Shown in pieces: positions 52,420 to 60,390 of a stretch of DNA of 64,000 nucleotides. The notes beneath the pieces were generated by a model, which saw only the letters and a program-made list of their open reading frames with translations, was not told the DNA's origin and did no database searches. This DNA is from CAXBDP01 sp963974465 (GTDB lineage: Bacteria; Bacteroidota; Bacteroidia; Cytophagales; Cyclobacteriaceae), in assembly GCA_049340005.1 (NCBI GenBank), contig JBMPIY010000006.1. One strand, given 5' to 3'. Within the stretch, counting starts at the first letter, position 1. Each line of letters starts with the position of its first letter. The translations under genes were made by a program, and so were the position numbers.

Positions 52420-52468
52420 CGGATTACAGATCCTCTTTATCTGTAATTCGACATTGCAAATGTCGAAT
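52420..52468. repeat. REP right half, partly decayed, truncating rhuM
   Basis: Hairpin d is intact at 52446-52468, preceded by a diverged hairpin c (CGGATTACAGATC at about 52420). The last codons of the rhuM fragment run into hairpin d. Confidence 0.75.
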
Positions 52469-52928
52469 AGCAGGGGTTCTCAATCCGCTTCGCCTTGCTT
52501 AAGTCTGTTATCGTATCGTCTAATACAAAACCTTTGATAATATACTCTTTCAAGGTTTTAGTAGCCCATATTCTAAATTGCGTGGCTTTAGTAGAATTTA
52601 CCCTATAACCCACCGAAATGATAGCGTCAAGGTTGTACATTTTCTGTTTTCTAGAAACTTCTCTGCCTCCTTCCATTTGAACTTGTAAAAATTCCTTACA
52701 AGTTGCCTCCTCGTCTAATTCGCCACTTTCAAATATATTCTTTAAATGAATCGTAATGTTTTGAGGGCTAGTGTCAAACAGAATTCCCATTAATTTTTGA
52801 GAAAGCCAAATGGTTTCATTCTCCAACAACACATTCAACCTCACCTTACCTTCCGGCGTAGTGTATAAAATAAAGCTATTCTCTTTCGGTGTAAAATCAG
52901 GCATAATTCTTTTCTGCTTTGTTTCCAA
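52437..52928 (-). pseudogene. RhuM-family protein, truncated by REP
   Basis: 163 residues (or 155 from the second Met). The start matches RhuM virulence proteins: IWLSQKLMGILFDTSPQNITIHLKNIF, YNLDAIISVGYRVNS and RIWATKTLKEYIIKGFVLDD. Full-length members are about 330 residues. The match stops after VLDD, and the tail CYSTFAMSNYR is encoded by the REP hairpin. The C-terminal half is missing, so the gene is probably nonfunctional, though the N-terminal domain could still fold. Confidence 0.8.
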
Positions 52929-53011
52929 AATGGAAATATGTCAATTCAACTCAGACCGAATTTATCGAATTGTTTCTTTATTCTTTTAACCATTCTGAGT
53001 TTTCTTTCCTG

Positions 53012-53132
53012 TTCGGGATTTCCAAATCCCGAACCTTGATACAGTGGATTTGTAATCCACCTTTTTAAAGTTTTTTGAGCTTAACGGATTACAAATCTGA
53101 ATTATCAGGAATACGACATTGTAATTGTTGAA
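53012..53132. repeat. REP unit (a-b-c-d), right half degenerate
   Basis: Hairpin a at 53012-53033 and b at 53045-53059 are intact. Hairpin c (53085-53099) and hairpin d (53111-53132) carry several substitutions that weaken the stems. It lies between rhuM and the small membrane protein gene. Confidence 0.75.
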
Positions 53133-53154
53133 TTTTGAGTTGCCGAACGGGTGG

Positions 53155-53427
53155 CTAGTTTTTTAAAAATATGATAACAGCGGTAGTTAGAAGAATAAGC
53201 AGCGAATACAGATATAGAGATTTCGGATTAAATCTTTCCTTTACCAAAAAGACTAATAAAAATACAGGTAGGATAAAAAGTGCAGCAATCATTGGGAGCC
53301 AAAGCATTTCAAATATTGCTCCACTCAATGCAAAATAATAAACATCTGCAAACTGGACTAAACACCAAAAAACCGCCGTGAATGTGCTTAAACAAAAGGC
53401 AGTTTTAGATTTGTTGCTTGCAGTCAT
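53155..53427 (-). CDS. Small membrane protein, unknown
   Basis: 90 residues with three hydrophobic helices (about 9-33, 37-60 and 70-88) and a short basic connector (KERFNPKS). No domain is recognised. It lies 25 bp downstream of the metallopeptidase gene on the same strand and could be cotranscribed with it. The composition fits the AT-rich island. Confidence 0.5.
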   Translation of the reverse strand: MTASNKSKTAFCLSTFTAVFWCLVQFADVYYFALSGAIFEMLWLPMIAALFILPVFLLVFLVKERFNPKSLYLYSLLILLTTAVIIFLKN

Positions 53428-53452
53428 TTATCTCCTTTTAAGAACAGATTAG

Positions 53453-56321
53453 CTATTGTTTTATTAATTTTTTCACCACATAAGTTTTACCCATGTTAAA
53501 TCTTATGAGATAAATACCTAGCGGAAAATTACTAGTCTCAATTGTAGTTCTTTCAACCAAATTTCCTTTTAAAATAATTTGTCCTAATTTATTTAAAATT
53601 TCAAAACTTACAATTTCCTTGTTTCCTGTATATTCGATCATTAATTCATTTGAAACAGGGTTGGGATAAACACTAATAAATTTATCTTTATCAGCCGATT
53701 GAATTCCTGTAATAAGACTGATAAACTGTTCTTCGTTTCCATAAGCTGTACCTGCCTCGTTGGTAGCATATGCTCGAACATAATAAGTTGTGTTTGGATT
53801 TAAGTTAANNNNNNNNNNNNNNNNNNNNNNNNNNNNNNNNNNNNNNNNNNNNNNNNNNNNNNNNNNNNNNNNNNNNNNNNNNNNNNNNNNNNNNNNNNNN
53901 NNNNNNNNGAGTTGTGCTCCATGCTACTCCTCTAGCCGTAACGACTCCATTACCTAGATTGGTTACTTCCCCTCCGCTGGTTGCATTGATTACGGCAATA
54001 TTGGAAATTTCTTTGGTTGTGACCGTAGGCATCACAATTTCTGGTTTAGTAGTAAACATATCGATGAAACTACTATAATTTGTACCTGCCTCGTTGGTAG
54101 CATATGCTCGAACATAGTAAGTTGTATTAGGATTTAGGCCAGTAAGCTGGCTTTTAAAAGGACCTAACCCCAAACTATCGGCAGTAAATGAATCATTAAG
54201 AGTAGGAGGGAAAGATGTACTCCAGAGAACCCCTCCAGCAGAAACGGTTCCATTTCCCAAAAAGGTAATTTCACCCTCAGCTATAGCACTTGTTGAACCA
54301 ATGTTGGATACCGTTATCATGCTAACATCAGGGTAGAGTATTTCCAAAGTAGTAAACACAATTTCGTTTCCATAAGCTGTACCTGCCTCGTTGGTAGCAT
54401 ATGCTCGAACATAATAAGTTGTGTTTGGATTTAAGTTAATAAGTTGACTTGTAAAAGCCCCTAATCCTTCTCCGTCGGTTGTAAATGAGTTATTTATCGT
54501 AGGGTTTGGAGTTGTGCTCCATGCTACTCCTCTAGCCGTAACGACTCCATTACCTAGATTGGTTACTTCCCCTCCGCTGGTTGCACTGGTTGCACCGATG
54601 TTTGAAATTGATGCAGTTGTTAAAATCAATTCTGGCTTAGCAGTAACAAACATAACTTCATTCCCATAAGCTGTACCTACCTCGTTTGTAGCATATGCTC
54701 GAACATAGTAAGTTGTATTAGGAATTAATCCAATAAGCTGGCTGGTAAACGGCCCTAATCCCTCCCCATCAATTGTAGTTGAATCACTAATGGTGGGATT
54801 TCGAGATGTGCTCCAGCATACTCCTCGGGCGGTAACGACTCCATTACTTAGATTAAATATTTCCCCTCCACCTGTTGCTGACATGTCTCGAACATTTATT
54901 ATTTTTTTTGTCAATAATGGGTAATTGCCACTAGTATTTATTCTATACTTTGAAAGTACTTCTCTCATTTCCCGAATGGTTCTTGCATTATTTGCTAAAT
55001 TAGGATGGCCGGTAGGGTATCCTTTGTGTAATACATCAGGGTTTGAAAAATAGGGTAGATTGACAACTATTGAACTATCTGCATAAAAATGACCGCCGAA
55101 TGACATTTCATCCGCAAAAAAAGGATATTTATCGAAATATAAAATATCTGGATGCGGTTCATCGGACTTCCACTTCCAACCTGCTGACCATGTATTCTCA
55201 GGCCAATCTCCCCAGGTATTAGGTCCAGGATCAATTGTTTGTTCCCAATTATGTCCAGCTCCAAAATTATGACCTATTTCGTGTGCTAAGACACCTTTAT
55301 CATATCGCCATGAATCAATGCCACAAACATTAAAAGCACTTAATTCAGAAGCTCCGGTTTTTCTTCCTAACGCACTGGCGACACCACCTGCTCCCATGAT
55401 TTCAGCAACTAGAGTTACTAAATCGGCATTGTAGGCGTCTCTTAATTCATGGATTTCATCCATATATCCATCATCTTTTCCCTGTAATCTATAAAGGGCA
55501 TCAGTGAAGTTTGTTACTGTGTTAGGGTTGAAAACGTAATCTGTTAACCCTGAATAGACAAGTGATACTTGAGTGTAAGTTAAACTGTTTTCTAAACATA
55601 AATTTAAATAAGCAATTTGGTTAGCTGTTATATTTTCAATTCCATTTGAATGCTCGTTAAACCACTTAAATGCTTCGGGTGTGTAAACTACCATTAGGTC
55701 GATGTTAATAATGGAGTCTCCAATATCCGTAACTTTATTATTGGGTATTAAGTGCTCAGATTTATGTTGATGTATAGTTTTGGGCTCCATGGCATCAAAA
55801 TAACAATAAGCATCTGAGGCTAAATTATTTAACTGATTCCTATTTTCACTGACTTCAATTACAGCTATTCCAGAAAGATCTTTGGTGAAAAAATTATATT
55901 CCTGATTTAGTTCAGGTATTTGAATAATTCCCGTACTTAGGCCATTCGTTGTAGAAAGAAGCAAATAACCCATTGAATACATTTGAAACCTTGCTCTTAC
56001 TGTAGTAGTATTATTTACATTTGTGCTAATTTTATCTATAATTACTATAAAAATTTCATCAAACAAATTTAAACTAATAGTATTACCTATTTCAAGGTTT
56101 CCCATTGCTACAGATTTATTCAAAACAACAGTTTTCTTATTTAAAGAAGGGATACTATCAATTCTATTAGAGTTAAAAACATCTGAATCAGCAATTGGAA
56201 TAAATAAATTAAAATCTGCTTTTTTATTTAGATTAATATTTTGTCCACTAAGGGTTTTAACTGTAAATAAGGGCAAAATAATTATTAATAATACTATTCT
56301 TAAATTGTGCAAATATTTCAT
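53453..56321 (-). CDS. Secreted reprolysin-like metallopeptidase with repeats and T9SS tail (contains assembly gap)
   Basis: The N-terminal part has a signal peptide and a zinc peptidase domain with the HExxHxxGxxH motif (HEIGHNFGAGH, about residue 327) and a possible Met-turn (ADEMSFGG). At least four 98-101-residue fibronectin-like repeats follow (ATSGGEVTNLGNGVVTARGV, then LNPNTTYYVRAYATNEAG). The last 65 residues are a type IX sorting domain (YPNPVSNEL...IYLIRF). The 100-N gap interrupts repeat 4. The two sides are one frame apart with 100 Ns but agree if the gap is 69 bp or that plus multiples of three. This is one gene, not two. It is an exported protease of unknown target. Confidence 0.85.
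53734..54890 (-). repeat. Tandem 294-303-bp coding repeats
   Basis: Repeats of the metallopeptidase's fibronectin-like domain. The ACCTGCCTCG block recurs at 53750, 54084, 54381 and, with one substitution, 54675. The DNA of repeats 2 and 4 is identical over about 70 bp on each side of the gap, which explains the assembly break. Confidence 0.85.
53809..53908. other. Assembly gap (100 Ns)
   Basis: Exactly 100 Ns, a conventional placeholder. By alignment of its flanks with repeat 2 (54366-54439 and 54509-54585), the missing sequence is predicted to be 69 bp, or 69 bp plus whole repeats. Confidence 0.95.
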
Positions 56322-56495
56322 GAGAATTTATTTAACTTTCTTTGCAAGGATTCTCTATTTCGATTGAAACTTCATTGACACTAAATTAAAAATTAATTTT
56401 TAATCATTAGTGTCCGACTAAAATTAAAAGTAGAGAAAAGTCTTTATTAGAGTCGATTTAGGTGGATATTTATTTGATTTTAAAAAACAAAGCCC

Positions 56496-57082
56496 CTATG
56501 TGGGAAAAAGTGAAGGTTGGTTGAGTGCATTTACCCTTTGTTTTAGCCCTTTTTCTGGGTTGATTAGGTGGACGTAGCTGATCAGATAGAATCTGACCAA
56601 TGCGACCATATTAGAAAATGCCCATCTTCTTTTGGCCATTTTTCTGATTACCTCCATAAGCAAAAGAGAGATCAAGGAACACCATATATGGATTTCAATT
56701 GCATTTTGATTGTCTCCTAAGAAGTATTTTAATGGGAAATTTTGCTTGAGTTTTTTAAACAGCAGTTCTATCTGCCAGCGATACTTGTATATGGCGGTAA
56801 TGATGGATACGTCGAGTTCAAAATTATTGGTCATAAAAACCAATAGTTTTGGATGCTGTTCATGTCAAAAGACTATCCTACGAAGTTTTAGCGGTCTTTT
56901 TTCGTTGTTTACTTTATAATTGATAGTAATGAGCTCATCTTTTAGGATTTCTTGCTCGTTGTATTCGGGAAGCTCTATTTCTTGTAGGCTTTTATAGCGC
57001 GTATTATCTCTCATTCTGGTGATGAAATAAATCTCTCTGTCAGTCCATTGGGCATATTGAAGGTAATCTGTATAACCCTAGT
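56496..57082 (-). pseudogene. IS4-family transposase remnant
   Basis: Only the C-terminal part of a transposase remains, about 195 codons. It runs from GYTDYLQYAQWTDREIYF to the natural end, including the Y-x2-R-x3-E-x6-K signature of IS4 (YKYRWQIELLFKKLK) with the catalytic Glu. An in-frame TGA near 56876 falls where the family has a Trp (RRIVF-stop-HEQH). The N-terminal half with the first two catalytic Asp is missing. A possible outer end (TAGTGTCCGACTA) is at about 56409. Nonfunctional. Confidence 0.85.
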
Positions 57083-57214
57083 AGGTTCTTCTAATCTGGA
57101 AACAACCCCTTTCGTCTTGATTGATTTTAACTCTTTATCCCAGATTTTGATTTGTGAGAAGGTTGAAAAAGAAACCCCAATCAAAATAATTAAAACAATA
57201 TATTTTACTTTCAT
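57011..57214 (-). pseudogene. Exported protein start truncated by the IS4 remnant
   Basis: 67 codons. The first 21 residues form a signal peptide (MKVKYIVLIILIGVSFSTFS, cleavage after FSQ). About 25 more residues follow before the frame runs into the transposase DNA near 57080, after which the remaining 20 residues are out-of-frame insertion sequence. The original protein is not recognisable. Confidence 0.5.
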
Positions 57215-57371
57215 AATTTCACTTTTGCTAAGACCTTTTCAAACTCAAACACGTTTCGCATCTATTGTAATAAACTCCTCATCGTCAAAACTATATAAAA
57301 GTAACCCATCCCAAAATAAAATCCAATAGTGCTATTGTAATATTATGAAGAAAATTGAAATGAGAATTGGC

Positions 57372-58394
57372 CTAGCCTAGTTTCCTCGCATCCCCCAAAG
57401 CCTTCACCAATTGCAAAGTATCAATTTTGAAGGCGCAGTCGAAATGGCCTTTGGGGCAGTCTTTGAAGCCATGTAGGCCACAGGGGCGGCAGGGGAGGGA
57501 TTCTTTGATTTGGATAATTCGCTTAAAGCTGGAGAGTGGTCCAAAGCCAAACTGTGGAATAGTGGAGCAAAATACCACAGCTACCGGCGCATCCATGGCA
57601 GATGCTAAATGTAGCGGAGCTGAGTCATTTACATAATTCAAAATGGCACCTTTCATCAAAGCGGCAGATTGCAATAGCGATAGTTTTCCGCAGAGGTTTA
57701 CCAGCCTGCTATCGTTCGTTTCGGAGATAATGCCATTTACCAGCTCGGCATCATTGGGTGCGCCGAGTAGATATATCTTTCCTTTGAAGTCCAAATGACG
57801 GATTAAGTCGCACCACTTCTCAGTTGGGTATTGCTTGGTGTACCAAACTGAGGCGGGTGCTATGCAGATATAAGCTCCCTGTTGAAACTCGGCAATTTTT
57901 TGCTTATCCGCTTCCGAAGGGTATAGCTTAGGCATACACGGCTTTTCATCCGTCCAGGGTAAGATCAATTGCTGATTGCGGCTGATCTCATGTGTGCCAT
58001 CGCCTACTTCATGGCTTACCCGGTATTTGAATAGCGCAGAAAAGGGATTTTTACGAAAGCCCACTTTGATTTTGGCTTTGGACAAAGTGGTGAATAAACC
58101 CATAGAGGCAAATCGCTGTAGGTTTACGAGCAAATCGTATCGCTGCTGTTTTACCTCCCGCAAAAGCTCCCGCCAATGTCCGTACTTATCGGTTTTTTTA
58201 TCCCAGACCAACACTTTTCGGATATGCGGGTTTCCATCCAAAACCGATTCATTTCCTTTTCGACACATAAAATCGATGGCACTTTCCGGATAAAATCGAC
58301 GTAATTTTTCCACCAAAGCCGTAGCCAAAATCACATCGCCGATAAAGGCCGTTTGGATGATCAGGATAGAGTGGATCTGGATTTTCTTTTTCAT
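57372..58394 (-). CDS. Glycosyltransferase family 9 (heptosyltransferase-like)
   Basis: 340 residues from the ATG at 58394, which gives the usual start (KKIQIHSILIIQTAFIGDVI); an ATG 15 codons earlier adds unrelated residues. The GT-B fold is shown by the N-terminal FIGDVILATALVE motif and C-terminal LYVNDSAPLHLASAM-type segment (NYVNDSAPLHLASA). Such enzymes add ADP-heptose or related sugars to the lipopolysaccharide core. It is transcribed divergently from the M16 peptidase gene. Confidence 0.93.
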   Translation of the reverse strand: MKKKIQIHSILIIQTAFIGDVILATALVEKLRRFYPESAIDFMCRKGNESVLDGNPHIRKVLVWDKKTDKYGHWRELLREVKQQRYDLLVNLQRFASMGLFTTLSKAKIKVGFRKNPFSALFKYRVSHEVGDGTHEISRNQQLILPWTDEKPCMPKLYPSEADKQKIAEFQQGAYICIAPASVWYTKQYPTEKWCDLIRHLDFKGKIYLLGAPNDAELVNGIISETNDSRLVNLCGKLSLLQSAALMKGAILNYVNDSAPLHLASAMDAPVAVVFCSTIPQFGFGPLSSFKRIIQIKESLPCRPCGLHGFKDCPKGHFDCAFKIDTLQLVKALGDARKLG

Positions 58395-58432
58395 TGGAGG
58401 CTTAAAGATAAGACTTCCCTTCAAAAGGCAAT

Positions 58433-58459
58433 TTGCCATATAGTTATTTTGTAAGTTTG
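58433..58459 (+). promoter_or_regulatory. Possible promoter of the M16 peptidase operon
   Basis: TTG (58433-58435), a 16-bp spacer, and TAAGTTTG (58452-58459), matching TAnnTTTG. The ATG at 58474 is 15 bp downstream. Confidence 0.4.
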
Positions 58460-58473
58460 TACAATTTCTAGCG

Positions 58474-59706
58474 ATGACCGATTACGACATTATTACATTA
58501 GACAATGGCATTCGGGTGGCCTTCAAACCCAATCCGCATAGCCATATCGTACACTGCGGCTACATAATAGATGTAGGCAGTCGCGACGAACAACCGGGGC
58601 AGGAAGGGCTTGCACACTTTTGGGAGCACATGGTTTTTAAAGGAACCTCCCGCCGCAATTCCTTCCAGATTATCAATAGACTCGAAAGCGTTGGCGGTGA
58701 GCTGAATGCTTATACAACGAAAGAAAAAATCTGCTTTTATGCTTCGGTTTTAGATCAGTTTTTTCCACAAGCTGTGGATTTGCTTACTGATATTACTTTC
58801 GGTTCTATATTTCCTAAAAAACAGCTTGAGGTAGAGCGAGGCGTTATTTTGGAGGAAATGTCCTTGTATGAAGATACCCCGGAAGATGCTTTACAAGATG
58901 TATTTGATGAAGTGCTTTTTGGCAAGCATCCATTGGGCAATAATATATTGGGTAGCCGCGAAACCGTCCGCAGTTTTTCGCGGGAGGATATGCTGCAATT
59001 TGTGCATCAGAATTTGCGTTCGCAGCAAATCATTTTTTCGATAGTAGGCAATTTGCCCTTGAAAAAAGTGAAATACTATGCCGAGAAATTTATCGCGCAA
59101 GTGCCTGTATTGAGTGGCCGAAAAGTACGGACGCCTTTCGAGAAATACGATCCCAAATCAGTGAAATACGAAAAGCCGATTACTCAAGCGCATTGTGCTA
59201 TTGGAGGCTTGGCTTATCCGATCAATCACAAACATCAGCTCGACTTTTTTATATTGATGAATCTGCTGGGCGGCCCGGCAATGAATTCACGCTTGAATAT
59301 GGCTTTGCGTGAGAAAAACGGTTTGGTTTACGCTATAGAAGCATCTTATCAGCCCTACTCGGATACTGGCAGTATGGGAATATTTTTCGCTACTGAGCCC
59401 AACCAAATCAATAGGGCGATTCGTTTAGTGATGAAGGAAATCAAAAAACTTCGCGAGCAGCCTTTGGGCATTATGCAACTGCACCGTGCCAAAGCGCAGA
59501 TTAAAGGGCAATTGGCGATGGGTGAAGAGAATAGCGGAGGTATGATGTTGATGATGGGTAAAAACCTGCTTGAACTAGGCAAAATGGAAAGCATTAACAA
59601 TATTTTCAGCCGAATTGATAATATTTCGGCCGAAAGGCTGATGGATATTGCCAACGAAACGTTAGAACCGAGTAAATTGAGTATATTAACTTTTGAGCCT
59701 GATTGA
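58474..59706 (+). CDS. M16 family (insulinase-like) zinc peptidase
   Basis: 410 residues. The inverted zinc motif HxxEH is in GLAHFWEHMVFKGT (about residue 47), and the third ligand Glu is in RGVILEEMSLYEDTPED. The C-terminal M16_C domain has the usual Tyr/Arg substrate segment (NGLVYAIEASYQPY). Single-subunit M16 peptidases of this size in bacteria resemble the mitochondrial processing peptidase beta chain. It probably acts on peptides in the cytoplasm or periplasm; no signal peptide is seen. Confidence 0.94.
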   Translation: MTDYDIITLDNGIRVAFKPNPHSHIVHCGYIIDVGSRDEQPGQEGLAHFWEHMVFKGTSRRNSFQIINRLESVGGELNAYTTKEKICFYASVLDQFFPQAVDLLTDITFGSIFPKKQLEVERGVILEEMSLYEDTPEDALQDVFDEVLFGKHPLGNNILGSRETVRSFSREDMLQFVHQNLRSQQIIFSIVGNLPLKKVKYYAEKFIAQVPVLSGRKVRTPFEKYDPKSVKYEKPITQAHCAIGGLAYPINHKHQLDFFILMNLLGGPAMNSRLNMALREKNGLVYAIEASYQPYSDTGSMGIFFATEPNQINRAIRLVMKEIKKLREQPLGIMQLHRAKAQIKGQLAMGEENSGGMMLMMGKNLLELGKMESINNIFSRIDNISAERLMDIANETLEPSKLSILTFEPD

Positions 59707-59748
59707 GGTGAAAAGTAATTTTTTGGTCAAAAAACGGTTATTCAATTA

Positions 59749-60390
59749 ATGGAATTTATTGACGTTAAGCTTCAGGAATATTGCGAGCAGCATTCAGGAA
59801 CGGAAGCGGAAGTGCTGAAGAAGCTCGATAGAGAAACGCATGCAAAAGTAATGATGCCTCGAATGCTTTCAGGGCATTTGCAAGGGCAGTTTTTGGCGAT
59901 GATCTCGAAAATGTGCCAGCCCAAACGTATATTGGAAATTGGAACATACACCGGCTATTCGGCCATTTACCTTGCCCAAGGTTTGGCAAAAGGCGGGAGG
60001 TTGATCACCATCGATATCAATGAGGAGCTGGAAGAAATGGCCAATCGCTATTGGACTGAAGCGGGTGTACGCGAAAAAATCGATTATAGAATTGGTAATG
60101 GGCTGGAATTGATCCCGGATATTGATGGCCCTTTCGATTTGGTTTTTATCGATGCGGATAAGAAAAACTACTCCAACTATTACGACCTAATCATTGATAA
60201 AATGGCTCCTAGCGGAATAATCCTAGCCGATAATGTGCTGTGGAGTGGAAAGGTAATCGACGAATCTGCAAAAGATAAGGATACTGTAGCCATAAAGGCC
60301 TTTAATCAGAAAGTGCAGGAAGATGATCGAGTGGAAAATATGCTCCTCCCGCTCAGAGATGGAATAATGATGGCAAGAATGAAGAAATGA
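59749..60390 (+). CDS. O-methyltransferase (class I SAM-dependent)
   Basis: 213 residues of the methyltransferase-3/caffeoyl-CoA-like family. SAM-binding motif I is ILEIGTYTGYSA, the acidic loop is ITIDINEE, and the metal/catalytic Asp segment is FIDADKKNY, followed by LADNVLWSGKV. It methylates a hydroxylated aromatic or similar acceptor; the substrate is not assignable. It overlaps the lytic transglycosylase gene start by 4 bp (ATGA). Confidence 0.93.
   Translation: MEFIDVKLQEYCEQHSGTEAEVLKKLDRETHAKVMMPRMLSGHLQGQFLAMISKMCQPKRILEIGTYTGYSAIYLAQGLAKGGRLITIDINEELEEMANRYWTEAGVREKIDYRIGNGLELIPDIDGPFDLVFIDADKKNYSNYYDLIIDKMAPSGIILADNVLWSGKVIDESAKDKDTVAIKAFNQKVQEDDRVENMLLPLRDGIMMARMKK

Noticed and set aside
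50177..53132. REP hairpin groups resembling a CRISPR array
   Set aside because: The repeats are palindromes of four types, irregularly spaced and separated by genes; there are no uniform spacers and no cas genes.
53453..53641. Separate short gene for the T9SS-like tail
   Set aside because: It continues, in frame, upstream to the gap edge and is the end of the metallopeptidase gene.
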